Positions 34,282 through 43,948 of a stretch of DNA of 64,000 bases are shown piece after piece. How positions within the stretch are numbered: position 1 is the stretch's first letter; each line of letters opens with the position of its first letter. The stretch covers positions 1 to 64,000 of the forward strand of contig JAOTVA010000001.1 of the NCBI GenBank assembly GCA_029863645.1, in the 5' to 3' direction. Source of the stretch: Gemmatimonadota bacterium (lineage in GTDB: Bacteria > Gemmatimonadota > Gemmatimonadetes > Longimicrobiales > Gaopeijiaceae). Both the position numbers and the translations under genes were made by a program. The notes under the pieces were generated by a model that made no database searches, was not told the DNA's origin, and was given only the letters and a program-made list of their open reading frames with translations.

Positions 34282-36234
34282 ATGTCCCAAACGCCGCTTT
34301 CTGACCCCCTTCGCACGGCCATGGAGCCGCGTCGGCTTCAGATCCTCGAGCTCATCTGGGATCGTGAGCTCAGCGTCAACGAAATCGCATCCCACCTCCC
34401 CATCAGCGTGGCCGCGGTCTCCCAACACCTGTCAAAGCTCCGGGCCGCGGACCTCGTCGCGGGTCGCCCAGAGGGTCGGCGGCGCTATTACAGGGCAAAG
34501 AAGGGAGCCATGGGACGACTCGCGGGCGTCCTGCAGTCGTCTTGGGGCGACGATCCGGAGCCCGAGGTCGCCGCTCCGGCCGCGGTGGCACCTCCCCCCG
34601 CGGCCATCCCCTCCCCGCCTCCACCCCGCCTCGACCCTGCTCCGAGCACGAAGCCTCGCACACAGAACGGCTCGCCCACCACGCTCGACGAGATGGCGTC
34701 CTGGTACCGCCAAGGTCTGCACGCCCGTGTAGTGGCACTCGAAAAAGCGCGTGCCGCCCTCAGTGCGGGGACGGAAGGCGCCGCGAAGTCCATTCGGCGC
34801 ATCGCGCGGTCTCTCACGAGACCGGCGATCTCGGAACGCTTCCCAGAAGTCGGTGTCACGGCGCGAACCGTAGCGGAGCAGGGAGACGACGACACCGCGG
34901 AGGGGGTCGACCGCCTGATCGGCGTGCTACGACAAGCAGCCACGCTCGACGACGACGACGTGGTGAAGATCCTCGTCGTGGAGGACAGTCGCGTGGAGGC
35001 GCTCCTTCACCGGTCGATCGTCAGCGGCCCCAATCGCGAGGTCCTCATGGCCGAGACCGCGGAGCAGGCACAGGCGATCCTCGACGCTCAAGATGTGGAT
35101 CTGATCTTGCTGGACCTCACGCTGCCTGGTGTGGACGGTCGCGATCTACTGATCGAGCTAGGGCGCCGGCCACGCACGGCCTCGATTCCCGTGATCTTGC
35201 TTACCAGCAGAATAGACGCTCAGGCGCGAACGGAGTCGATGGCTTTGGGGGCAGACGCCTACTACGCCAAGCCCGTCGACAAGGCCGTCCTCACCACCGC
35301 GGTCTCGATGATGTTGGAGAGATCTGCCGAGGCGCGTCAGTTGGGTCGGAGAGACCCGCTCAGCGGCCTCAGAAACCGGGCGGTCTTTCTCGACGACGTT
35401 CGCCAGCTCTCGGCAACGGCGACCCGCGCGCAGGTGGACGTGTCCCTGGCGATCCTGGAGATCGAGCGCTTGGGCGCGATGAATGACTTCCACGGCAGTG
35501 ATGTCGGGGACGCCTTGGTGCGTGCGGTGGCGGAAAGCCTTAAGACGACCTTCCGAGACTCTGACCTGGTCGCGAGATGGGGCGGAGCCAAGTTCGCGGT
35601 GCTGTTGGCGAATACCGGCCCAGAGAACGGCGCTGTGGCACTGAAAAAGCTCCGTGAGTCCACCGCCAAGGTGTCCGTCGCACTCCCGGACGGAACCGTT
35701 CTTGTGCCGACGTGGCACGCCGGTGTGTCGGCGGTCGGAGGGCCGGTGAGCGTCGATGACGCGGTGGCACATGCGACGAGACGGCTACAGATGGCACGTC
35801 GGGGCGGCGAGGGCCGCATCGTTTCCACTGACGCGGCCGTGACGAGAGGTGTGCGGACGGTACTTCTCATCGAGGACGATGAAATTCTCGCCGACCTGAT
35901 CGAGCATCGACTGGGAAGGGCGGACTTCCAAGTGACCCGTTTCGGAGACGGAGCCGAAGCCCTCGCGGCGATGGCCGGAATCGACGCGTCAGCGGTCATC
36001 CTCGACACCATGCTCCCGGGGGCCGAGGGATTCGAGGTGCTCAGGCGACTCAAGGAATCACCGTCGTTCGCCGGTGTGCCCGTAATCGTCCTCACCTTCG
36101 GAGGCGAACAGGACGCGGCGCGGGCCTTCAAACTCGGGGCGAGTGATTCCATAGCCAAACCCTTCTCCGTGGAGGAACTCGTGGCTCGAGTATCGCGGCT
36201 CGTCGCGGCCTTCGAGGAGGGTCCGATTCGATGA
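34282..36234 (+). CDS. Multidomain regulator: ArsR-type HTH, Pro-rich linker/helical domain, REC, degenerate GGDEF, REC
   Basis: HTH EPRRLQILELIWDRELSVNEIASHLPISVAAVSQHLSKLRAADLVAGRPEGRRRYYRA; REC1 DLILLDLTLPGVDGRDLL; GGDEF position reads RWGGAKFAVLLA; REC2 TVLLIEDDEILADLIEHRL...ILDTMLPGAEG. Confidence 0.88.
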   Translation: MSQTPLSDPLRTAMEPRRLQILELIWDRELSVNEIASHLPISVAAVSQHLSKLRAADLVAGRPEGRRRYYRAKKGAMGRLAGVLQSSWGDDPEPEVAAPAAVAPPPAAIPSPPPPRLDPAPSTKPRTQNGSPTTLDEMASWYRQGLHARVVALEKARAALSAGTEGAAKSIRRIARSLTRPAISERFPEVGVTARTVAEQGDDDTAEGVDRLIGVLRQAATLDDDDVVKILVVEDSRVEALLHRSIVSGPNREVLMAETAEQAQAILDAQDVDLILLDLTLPGVDGRDLLIELGRRPRTASIPVILLTSRIDAQARTESMALGADAYYAKPVDKAVLTTAVSMMLERSAEARQLGRRDPLSGLRNRAVFLDDVRQLSATATRAQVDVSLAILEIERLGAMNDFHGSDVGDALVRAVAESLKTTFRDSDLVARWGGAKFAVLLANTGPENGAVALKKLRESTAKVSVALPDGTVLVPTWHAGVSAVGGPVSVDDAVAHATRRLQMARRGGEGRIVSTDAAVTRGVRTVLLIEDDEILADLIEHRLGRADFQVTRFGDGAEALAAMAGIDASAVILDTMLPGAEGFEVLRRLKESPSFAGVPVIVLTFGGEQDAARAFKLGASDSIAKPFSVEELVARVSRLVAAFEEGPIR

Positions 36235-37328
36235 GCGGCTGGTTCGAGTTCCTTATTGGGCGGCCGGCCGACCAGCTTCTCTCCCTGGGAGAGGTCCTCG
36301 TCATCCTCCTGGTCGCGACGACGATGGTCGTGCTCGTCACGCTCGTCCTCGCGTGCGGAGCGTTGCTACTTCGACGACGCACCGTTTCGGCGCGAAGCGC
36401 GATGACCGTGAGGCACGGGGGCTGGCAGCGCTCTCTGCAGGCGGTCCTCTACGATGGCGCCTCAGCGGAGGACCTGACGGGGAGCATCGCACCCGCGAGC
36501 GGAACCGACTTCCTGAACTTTTTGCTCCTGTACGTCCGACGCCTGGATGGGTCGGAGCGGGAGCAGATTTGCGCGCTTGCTGAGCCCCACCTGCCGCGAA
36601 TGGTCACACTTCTCACCCATCGGGCGGCGGGCCGGCGTATGCGCGCCGTGCAGACCCTGGGGGAACTCGGCCTCCCCGGCTACGGCGATCAGGTCATCGC
36701 GGCCCTCGACGATCCGTCGCCCCTCGTTGCCATGGTTGCGGCGAGCACGCTCGCGCGAGCCGAGACACCGGAGTACGCCGGCGCGGTGCTTGCGCACTTG
36801 GACCGATTCGCGCATTGGAGGCAAGACTTCCTCTCGGCAATGCTGGCGTCCATGGGGATTGGGGCCGCATCAGCGCTTCGGCACGCACTGGCCGACGACG
36901 ACGCCACATCGAGGATCCGAGCCGTAGCCGCCGACGCCCTCGCGGCCCTGAGCGACCCGTTGGCCGCCGACCCGGCCGCGGAAGTCCTCGGCTCGAGTGA
37001 CGACATCGAGCTGCGGGCAGCCGCGTTGCGTCTGTTGGCAAGTGTCGGGCGGGCCAAGCACCTGTCTGTCGTGCGAGAGCACGCGGCTGCCGAGGAGCTT
37101 CCCGTGCGTTTGGCGGCGATCCGAGCTCTGGGGCGCTTCGGAGAGCGGACCGACCTGCCACCCCTAGAGGAGGCCGCCAGGGAAGCCCCTTCGCCATGGG
37201 TAGCCATCGCGGCTGCCCGAGCGCTCAAGGAAGGTGGGGGTGTCGAGGCTCTCGAAGCGCTGGCGGGCTCCCAGCACCCTAGGTCGGCATTGGGCCTCCA
37301 AGTAATCTCGGAGTCGAGATCATGGTGA
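36231..37328 (+). CDS. Membrane-anchored HEAT-repeat protein
   Basis: N-terminal TM VILLVATTMVVLVTLVLACGALLL followed by HEAT-like repeats; ATGA overlap with upstream gene. Confidence 0.82.
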   Translation: MSGWFEFLIGRPADQLLSLGEVLVILLVATTMVVLVTLVLACGALLLRRRTVSARSAMTVRHGGWQRSLQAVLYDGASAEDLTGSIAPASGTDFLNFLLLYVRRLDGSEREQICALAEPHLPRMVTLLTHRAAGRRMRAVQTLGELGLPGYGDQVIAALDDPSPLVAMVAASTLARAETPEYAGAVLAHLDRFAHWRQDFLSAMLASMGIGAASALRHALADDDATSRIRAVAADALAALSDPLAADPAAEVLGSSDDIELRAAALRLLASVGRAKHLSVVREHAAAEELPVRLAAIRALGRFGERTDLPPLEEAAREAPSPWVAIAAARALKEGGGVEALEALAGSQHPRSALGLQVISESRSW

Positions 37329-38761
37329 GCATCGGCCTCGCCCTACTCGCGACGATCAATGGACTGGTTCTCGTCTATTTCCTCGCCATCAACCTCGTCT
37401 ACATCCTAACGAGCGTGCGAGCGCTCCAGGTGATCTGGCAGTACCGGCAACGCTTGCAGGCGTTTAACCTGCTCGATCCTTCACGCGCACGGGCCTCCCC
37501 TCCGATCACCGTCCTCGCCCCGGCCTACAATGAGGAGCTCACCTGCGTGGAGTCGGTGCGCTCGCTGCTCACGCTCGACTATCCCCGTCACGAGATCATC
37601 GTCATCAACGATGGCTCCACCGACGGCACGATCCAGCAACTCATGTCCGCGTTCGAGCTTGCACCCAGGCCCCGGCTCGCGACAGCCGAGATCCCTGCAG
37701 CCAGGGTTCGTCAGGTGTACCAGAGCCGAGCCTACCCGAACCTGTGGGTGGTGGACAAGGAGAATGGCGGCAAGGCCGATGCCTTGAACGCGGGCGTGAA
37801 CTACTGCAACACGCCGCTGCTCTGCGCGGTCGACGCGGACACCCTGCTCGAGAGGGATGCACTTACGCGCATCGTTAGACCGTTCCTGGAGGACTCCCGC
37901 ACCGTTGCAGTGGGCGGAAAGATTAGAGTCATCAATGACTGCACCGTGCGCTCCGGCATTGTCACGCAGGCGAAGCTCCCTAAGAACTTTCTGGCTGCGA
38001 TCCAGACGGTCGAGTACCTGAGGGCATTCTTGGTCGGCCGGGTGGGCTGGGCTGCTCTGAACGCCTCCCTCGTCATCTCGGGGGCGTTCGGACTCTTCCA
38101 CAGGGGGTCGGTCGTGGACGCGGGGGGTTATGGCAGCAAGCGCACCACGGGGGAGACCGTCGGAGAGGATATGGAGCTGGTGGTGCGCATGAAGCGTCTT
38201 TTCACGGACTGGGGGCGTCCCTGTAAGATCGACTTCGTTCCAGACTCCGTGGCATGGACCGAGGTTCCCGAGTCGTATCGCGTCCTTGGCAGACAGCGGG
38301 ATCGTTGGCAGCGCGGCTTGATCGAGAGCCTCACCCGCCACCGCACCATGCTGTTCAATCCCCGGTACGGGCCCACCGGGATGTTCGCGTTTCCGGTCTT
38401 CTTCTTTCTGGAGGGGCTCGGCCCGGTCATCGAGCTCACCGGCTATGTCGGATTTTCGATCGCCGTGTACTCGGGGCAGGCATCCGGTGCCTATGTGATC
38501 GGGTTCTTCTTCCTGGCGTTTGCGCTCGGCGTCGGGCTTTCCGCGGTTGCCGTGCTCATCGAGGAGGTCGCGTTCGGCCGCTACGGCCGTATCACCGACG
38601 TCTTCAAGATGTTCGTGCTGGCCGCGGTCGAGAACTTCGGTTTTCGGCAGCTCAACACGTACTGGCGGGCTCGGGGGCTACTTCACACCCTCACGGGCAA
38701 GAAAGCTTGGGGCAAGATGGAGCGTAAGGGGTTCCGCGCCGCCGCCGACACATCGTCGTGA
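37322..38761 (+). CDS. Processive family-2 glycosyltransferase (PgaC/BcsA-like), membrane
   Basis: APAYNEELTCVESVRSLLTLDYPRHEIIVINDGSTDGT, NGGKADALNAG, AVDADTLLERDAL, GEDMELVVRM, QRDRWQRGL; C-terminal TM segments. Confidence 0.93.
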   Translation: MVSIGLALLATINGLVLVYFLAINLVYILTSVRALQVIWQYRQRLQAFNLLDPSRARASPPITVLAPAYNEELTCVESVRSLLTLDYPRHEIIVINDGSTDGTIQQLMSAFELAPRPRLATAEIPAARVRQVYQSRAYPNLWVVDKENGGKADALNAGVNYCNTPLLCAVDADTLLERDALTRIVRPFLEDSRTVAVGGKIRVINDCTVRSGIVTQAKLPKNFLAAIQTVEYLRAFLVGRVGWAALNASLVISGAFGLFHRGSVVDAGGYGSKRTTGETVGEDMELVVRMKRLFTDWGRPCKIDFVPDSVAWTEVPESYRVLGRQRDRWQRGLIESLTRHRTMLFNPRYGPTGMFAFPVFFFLEGLGPVIELTGYVGFSIAVYSGQASGAYVIGFFFLAFALGVGLSAVAVLIEEVAFGRYGRITDVFKMFVLAAVENFGFRQLNTYWRARGLLHTLTGKKAWGKMERKGFRAAADTSS

Positions 38762-38837
38762 TTCTTCGGATGCACCGCACGACGTAGCGGCTTGACACCG
38801 CGGGGGTCTCCCGGCCAGTAGTGGTCCCCATCCGGGC

Positions 38838-39275
38838 GTGGGCCTGCCCGCTCCCGCCCTCCATCGCCCCGGAGTCACCTTGGTCATCTACGGCGTTGCG
38901 CTCCTCGCAGGGTGCTTTCTCTCGGGTGTCTTCTTGGGCGATCTCCTGGGCGTAGTCCTCGGCGTTCAGGCGAACGTCGGTGGCGTAGGGATCGCGATGC
39001 TCTTTCTGATTCTGATCTCCGACCGCTTGATCAAACAGGGGAGACTCAAGCCGGTAACGCGCCAGGGCGTAGTGTTCTGGAGCGCGATCTACATCCCGGT
39101 CATCGTGGCGATGGCAGCACGCCAGAACGTGGTGACCGCGCTCGATGGTGGCCTGATGGCGTTTCTCGCGGGTGCGCTTGCGGTGGTGGCGTCCTTCCTC
39201 CTCGTGCCTGTAATCAGCCGCATCGGCGAACCGGGTGAGGCGCTACCGCCGCTGGGTCCGGGGGACGAAGGATGA
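38838..39275 (+). CDS. madL: Malonate transporter subunit MadL-like (start uncertain)
   Basis: VIYGVALLAGCFLSGVFLGDLLGVVLGVQANVGGVGIAMLFLILISD; followed by MadM with ATGA overlap. Confidence 0.82.
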   Translation: MGLPAPALHRPGVTLVIYGVALLAGCFLSGVFLGDLLGVVLGVQANVGGVGIAMLFLILISDRLIKQGRLKPVTRQGVVFWSAIYIPVIVAMAARQNVVTALDGGLMAFLAGALAVVASFLLVPVISRIGEPGEALPPLGPGDEG

Positions 39276-40042
39276 ACGCCTTCGACACGTTGTCCGACGT
39301 CCTCATCGAGAACGGCCTCATCACGGCGTTCGCGTTCGTGGGGATCGTGATCTGGTTGTCCTATTGGGTCTCCGACAAGCTCACGGGAGGACGGATCCAC
39401 GGGTCGGCGATCGCCATCCTCACGGGGCTCGTGTTGGCCTGGGTGGGTGGCGTCGTCACGGGCGGCTCGGCGGGGCTCGCCGACGTCTCCATGCTGACCG
39501 GGATCGGGGTGATGGGTGGGGGCATGCTTCGCGACTTTACGATCGTGGCCACCGCCTTCGGCGTGAACTTCGACGAGATCCGCCGTGCCGGTACGGGCGC
39601 CATCGTGTCGCTCGTAGCCGGCGTCCTCGGGTCCTTCGTGGTGGGCGGGCTGGTCGCCTACGCCTTTGGGTACACCGACGCGGTCAGCATCACCACCATC
39701 GGCGCGGGCGCCGCGACGTACATCGTCGGTCCAGTCACCGGCTCGGCACTCGGCGCTACCTCAGAGGTCATTGCGCTCTCGATCGCCGCCGGCCTCGTGA
39801 AGTCGATGATCGTGATGACGGGCACGCCCTTCGTAGCCAAGCGAATCGGGCTTAACAACGCGAAGTCCGCCATGGTTTTCGGGGGGCTCATGGGCACGAC
39901 GTCGGGTGTGGCCGGCGGCCTGGCGGCCACGGATAAGCGGCTCGTCCCCTACGGCGCTATGACGGCGACGTTCTATACGGGCCTCGGAGCCCTCTTGGGG
40001 CCCTCCGTCTTTTACTTCGCCGTGCGGGCCCTGGTCGAGTAA
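39272..40042 (+). CDS. madM: Malonate transporter subunit MadM-like
   Basis: SYWVSDKLTGGRIHGSAIAILTGLVLAWVGG, FGVNFDEIRRAGTGAIVSL, SMIVMTGTPFVAKRIGLNNAKSAMVFGGLMGTTSGV. Confidence 0.85.
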   Translation: MNAFDTLSDVLIENGLITAFAFVGIVIWLSYWVSDKLTGGRIHGSAIAILTGLVLAWVGGVVTGGSAGLADVSMLTGIGVMGGGMLRDFTIVATAFGVNFDEIRRAGTGAIVSLVAGVLGSFVVGGLVAYAFGYTDAVSITTIGAGAATYIVGPVTGSALGATSEVIALSIAAGLVKSMIVMTGTPFVAKRIGLNNAKSAMVFGGLMGTTSGVAGGLAATDKRLVPYGAMTATFYTGLGALLGPSVFYFAVRALVE

Positions 40043-40057
40043 GCCCTCGTGGTGCGT

Positions 40058-40231
40058 TCAGTCCTTCAGGAACGTGTTGTTCACCAGGTCATACTGAACG
40101 CCTCTAAGTCGCCTTACACCGGCCGCTGTCTTCTTGTAGACCGTCTTGAGGGGTGCCTCGGCCTCCTTCTCGTCCTTCCAGAAGTAAGGCGACGCACTGC
40201 CGTCGGGCCGTACGATCTTCACTCGGGCCAT
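40058..40231 (-). CDS. Small conserved-looking 57-aa basic protein
   Basis: MARVKIVRPDGSASPYFWKDEKEAEAPLKTVYKKTAAGVRRLRGVQYDLVNNTFLKD. Confidence 0.55.
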   Translation of the reverse strand: MARVKIVRPDGSASPYFWKDEKEAEAPLKTVYKKTAAGVRRLRGVQYDLVNNTFLKD

Positions 40232-40486
40232 AGTCCGCGCTCCTTGCAGGGGTAGTCGGAGCCGAAGCACGCGGGGCCTACAGATCCGTGGTGAGCTACT
40301 CATATCATACCCGCGAACAGCAAACCGGGTCCCCACTAACGCGCTATCAGGCCTTCCACTACCTTTGTTCTGCGGGATCTTACCTCGAGCCTCGGTTCCG
40401 GGGCTCAACCTGCTTCAACTCTGCGCCAGCCTTCTCGAGCCGGGACTTCCGGCCGGCCTGCTCGGTGCCTCCGTAACGGATACTCA

Positions 40487-41785
40487 TTGCCTTTTCTTGC
40501 TCTTAAGTTGCACCCGACCCTCATCCGAGGCGTCGAGGATCTGGGCTTCACACGCCCGACACCTATTCAATCCGAGGCCATCCCACACGCGCTCCAAGGC
40601 CGTGACCTACTCGCCTGCGCTGAGACCGGGAGCGGTAAAACCGCGGCCTTCCTCTTACCTATTCTTCATCAGCTCATCGACCGCCCACGTGGTACGACCC
40701 GCGCGCTGGTCATCGCACCGACCCGGGAGCTGGCGCTCCAGATTGTCGATGACTTGAAAGGCCTGGCACGCCACACGGGCCTCGAGGCCGCTGCGGTCCA
40801 CGGCGGAGTCGGCATGCGCCCTCAGGAGCAGGCTTTCCGAAAGGGGGCCGATGTCATCGTCGCCACCCCTGGCCGGCTACTCGACCACTTCCAATACGGG
40901 TACGCCGCGCTCAGTGGCGTGGAGTATCTGGTCTTGGACGAAGCGGATCGCATGCTGGACATGGGCTTCCTGCCCGACATTCGGCGCGTGCTCGCCCACA
41001 TACCGAAGCCGAAACAAACGCTCTTCTTCAGCGCGACGATGCCCGCGCAGATCGAAGCGCTGACACGCGAGATCCTCACGCGACCGGCCAAAGTCGCCTT
41101 GCAGAGTCGCGCCGCGCCGGCCGAGGGCGTGGTCCACGCCTTGTATCCGGTGCCGGCCTCGCTCAAGGGTCAGCTCCTCGTCGAGTTGCTCAAGAGCGGA
41201 AGCATGGAGCAGGCCTTGGTGTTCACGCGTACGAAGCACCGGGCCGATCGTCTGGCCAAGTTGCTGAATCGCCAGGGTGTGACCGCGGACCGCATTCATG
41301 GCAACCGGTCGCAGCCTCAGCGCACCAAGGCGCTCGCGGGCTTCAAGGCCGGGGACTTCCGGGTGCTTGTTGCGACGGACATCGCGGCGCGCGGCATCGA
41401 TGTCGAGGCGCTGGGCCACGTCGTGAACTTCGACGTGCCCGCGGTCCCGGACGACTACATCCATCGAGTCGGACGGACGGCCCGGGCGGAAGCCACGGGA
41501 GAAGCGTTCACGCTGGTGACACCCGAGGACGAAGGGGACGTCAAGCGTATCGAGCGTGCGATCGGGTCGAAGCTTCCACGGAAGCGCCTCGAGGGCTTCG
41601 GTTATGACGCTGCACCGGACGCACCGCTCGAGGTGCCGCGCGGCGAGCGCATCGCCGCGATCCGCGCACAGAGGGCCAAGGGCCGAGCCCGCGCGGCCGA
41701 GAAGAACAACGCGGCGAAGAAGCCGGGCGACGGCAACGCGAGGAAGGGTCCGCGGCGCCGCAGCTTTGGCGGTCGCGGCCGCTAG
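40487..41785 (+). CDS. DEAD-box RNA helicase (RhlE-like)
   Basis: TPIQSEAIPHALQGRDLLACAETGSGKTAAFLLPIL, PTRELALQ, VLDEADRMLDMGF, SATMP, HRVGRTAR; basic C-terminus. TTG start. Confidence 0.95.
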   Translation: MPFLALKLHPTLIRGVEDLGFTRPTPIQSEAIPHALQGRDLLACAETGSGKTAAFLLPILHQLIDRPRGTTRALVIAPTRELALQIVDDLKGLARHTGLEAAAVHGGVGMRPQEQAFRKGADVIVATPGRLLDHFQYGYAALSGVEYLVLDEADRMLDMGFLPDIRRVLAHIPKPKQTLFFSATMPAQIEALTREILTRPAKVALQSRAAPAEGVVHALYPVPASLKGQLLVELLKSGSMEQALVFTRTKHRADRLAKLLNRQGVTADRIHGNRSQPQRTKALAGFKAGDFRVLVATDIAARGIDVEALGHVVNFDVPAVPDDYIHRVGRTARAEATGEAFTLVTPEDEGDVKRIERAIGSKLPRKRLEGFGYDAAPDAPLEVPRGERIAAIRAQRAKGRARAAEKNNAAKKPGDGNARKGPRRRSFGGRGR

Positions 41786-41831
41786 CCGACAGCCCCGGGG
41801 TCACCTATCGGTGGCTCCGGGGGCACGGTCC

Positions 41832-42935
41832 CTAGACCGTGTTGATCAATCCGCGGATCGTGGCAAGCATCCGGACCCCTTCGCGCGCCCGTTCTAACAT
41901 CTCGGTGGGCGGTGCGCGGTCCGCACTATGACTGAACAGTCCGGTGACGCTGAGCGCTTTCCTAGCCTCGTTGGGGAGGCCGGCCATGAGCCTCATCCCT
42001 TCCGTGAAAGGAATGAGGCGGTCACCGCGTCCGTGGATCAGGCGGGTCGGTACCGCTACCCGAGCCAGCTCACGAGCCGGCTCTAGGAGAGGCTCGACCC
42101 GACGACACGCTGCGGCCAGTTGACGCGCCATACCAAGGCGCTCTTCGCTCGAGGGCCGAACGACTCCGGTCGGGGTGGCGAACAGGTCGAATAGGTGCCG
42201 ACGGCACTGCGGGAGCGCATCTCGGAGCTGGCGGATCATCACATCATGATGTGGGTCCCACGCCGCGACGCGACGCGTGCTCGCTGCGGCCGCGAGCTCC
42301 ATGAGGGACGCGGCTACATCCGTCGCATCCTCGAAGCCCTCGACGTTCGTCAGGTGGTTGCCCCCGACGACCCAGCCCCCATAGGGGTCCGGTAACAACG
42401 AATAATCGGTGCCCTCCCACTCGTGGTCGCCAGTGAGTTGGCAGACGAGCGTCCGCTCCAGGCAGCAGTAGCCACCGAAAAGCACGATGCCGGCCACGCG
42501 GTCGGACAGGTCCTCGCGGGTTGCAGCGAGGGCGACTTGTGGGGCACCGAACGAGAAGCCGATGAGCCCAACCTTGCCGCTGCGCACCTCCAGGCGGGTC
42601 TCCAGTACCTCAAGACAGCCCTCGATCGTAGGAGCGGCCACGTCGGGCACCACCGACAGCTGACGCCATTCGGGAATCTCGGGGACCAACACCGCGGCAC
42701 CACTCGACGCCAGCGCTCGGGCAAAGCGCACCAGCTGAGGGTGATGGCGCCCCATCTTAGAGACGCCGCCCACGGCGATCCATCCGGGTAGAGACCCTCG
42801 GCTGGCTCGCGGCAGTAGGAGTGTCCCTTGGAGGGGCACCCCGTCCCGCTTGAACTCGACGTCCTCAGCGACTACGTCGGCGTCGCCCTTCCAGCTACGG
42901 GCATACCGCAAAGTTCGAAGAGCGCCGCGTATCAC
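41832..42935 (-). CDS. Alpha/beta hydrolase
   Basis: GLIGFSFGAPQVALAAT nucleophile elbow (GFSFGA), IHGRGDRLIPFTEGMRL. Confidence 0.72.
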   Translation of the reverse strand: MIRGALRTLRYARSWKGDADVVAEDVEFKRDGVPLQGTLLLPRASRGSLPGWIAVGGVSKMGRHHPQLVRFARALASSGAAVLVPEIPEWRQLSVVPDVAAPTIEGCLEVLETRLEVRSGKVGLIGFSFGAPQVALAATREDLSDRVAGIVLFGGYCCLERTLVCQLTGDHEWEGTDYSLLPDPYGGWVVGGNHLTNVEGFEDATDVAASLMELAAAASTRRVAAWDPHHDVMIRQLRDALPQCRRHLFDLFATPTGVVRPSSEERLGMARQLAAACRRVEPLLEPARELARVAVPTRLIHGRGDRLIPFTEGMRLMAGLPNEARKALSVTGLFSHSADRAPPTEMLERAREGVRMLATIRGLINTV

Positions 42936-42983
42936 CCGGTTTCTACATCCTACCCCGAGAAGACGAATGCAGACTACGCGCGT

Positions 42984-43253
42984 TCATGAGCCACTTGCGT
43001 CAGTCTGCACGAGCACATTGGAGGAAGAGGCGAAGAAAGGCTTGTCCCGGTCGTCCACTTTGAGCTCTAGGAGCCGGCTGCCGTCGCTCGTCTTTCCCAA
43101 AACGCCGACGACTTCGCCCTGGCCCTCGACACAGAGCACAATGTCGCCGACTGCGGGCACGGTTTCTGGGTCGGAATGCCAACCACCGGGCTCGTCGAGC
43201 GACGAGACGCGAAGGCTATCTCTGCTCACTCGGCCGACGCTTTTCGACAACAA
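42984..43253 (-). CDS. Hypothetical protein downstream of infA
   Basis: Compact 89-aa ORF, same strand, 2-nt gap to infA. Confidence 0.4.
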   Translation of the reverse strand: MLSKSVGRVSRDSLRVSSLDEPGGWHSDPETVPAVGDIVLCVEGQGEVVGVLGKTSDGSRLLELKVDDRDKPFFASSSNVLVQTDASGS

Positions 43254-43255
43254 AG

Positions 43256-43519
43256 CTAGCGCCTCCGCCGGACTGGACGTTTAACAGGCGGGGGGCTCCC
43301 CACTTTGTGGCGGTACGTGATGCGGCCACGGTTCAGGTCGTACGGTGAAAGCTCCAGCGTCACCATGTCCCCAACCAGGACGCGGATGCGGAACTTGGAC
43401 ATCCGACCGGCGAGGTACGCGAGCACCACGTGGTCATTCTGCAGCTGGACCCTGAAATTTCGATCGGGAAGTACTTCCGTCACGAGCCCCTCGACTTCGA
43501 TCGCCTGCTCCTTCGCCAT
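43256..43519 (-). CDS. infA: Translation initiation factor IF-1
   Basis: [72 protein letters not shown]. Confidence 0.95.
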   Translation of the reverse strand: MAKEQAIEVEGLVTEVLPDRNFRVQLQNDHVVLAYLAGRMSKFRIRVLVGDMVTLELSPYDLNRGRITYRHKVGSPPPVKRPVRRRR

Positions 43520-43675
43520 CTGACCTCCCAATCTTGGATCCGAAAAACAAGAAACGCCGACGGGAGCACCGCGGGAGCGCTCGCTGCCAGCGTTTTATTT
43601 GCGAATACCTTTTCTCGCCGTCCCTAAGCCTAGCGGAAATCGGCGGTTTGCGTCAGTCCTGGCGCGGATGGGCAA

Positions 43676-43715
43676 CAAAAAAGCATGCCGCCCCGGGGTT
43701 ACCGGGGCGGCATGC
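43676..43715 (-). terminator. Rho-independent terminator of cspA
   Basis: 14-bp perfect stem GCATGCCGCCCCGG-loop-CCGGGGCGGCATGC followed on the minus strand by TTTTTT. Confidence 0.92.
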
Positions 43716-43741
43716 GAAACCGATCGGAAATCGGCTGGGTG

Positions 43742-43948
43742 TCAGGCTACGACGACGTTCTCCGCCGCCGGGCCCTTCGCTCCCTGCACCACGTCGAACT
43801 CGACCTTGGCGCCCTCAGCGAGGGTCTTGAAGCCCTCGGCCTGAATGGCACTGTGATGGACGAAGCAGTCCTTGCTGCCGTCCTCCGGCGTGATGAAGCC
43901 GAAACCCTTCTGATCGTTGAACCACTTTACTGTTCCCTTGGTACGCAT
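43742..43948 (-). CDS. cspA: Cold-shock protein
   Basis: [68 protein letters not shown]. Confidence 0.97.
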   Translation of the reverse strand: MRTKGTVKWFNDQKGFGFITPEDGSKDCFVHHSAIQAEGFKTLAEGAKVEFDVVQGAKGPAAENVVVA

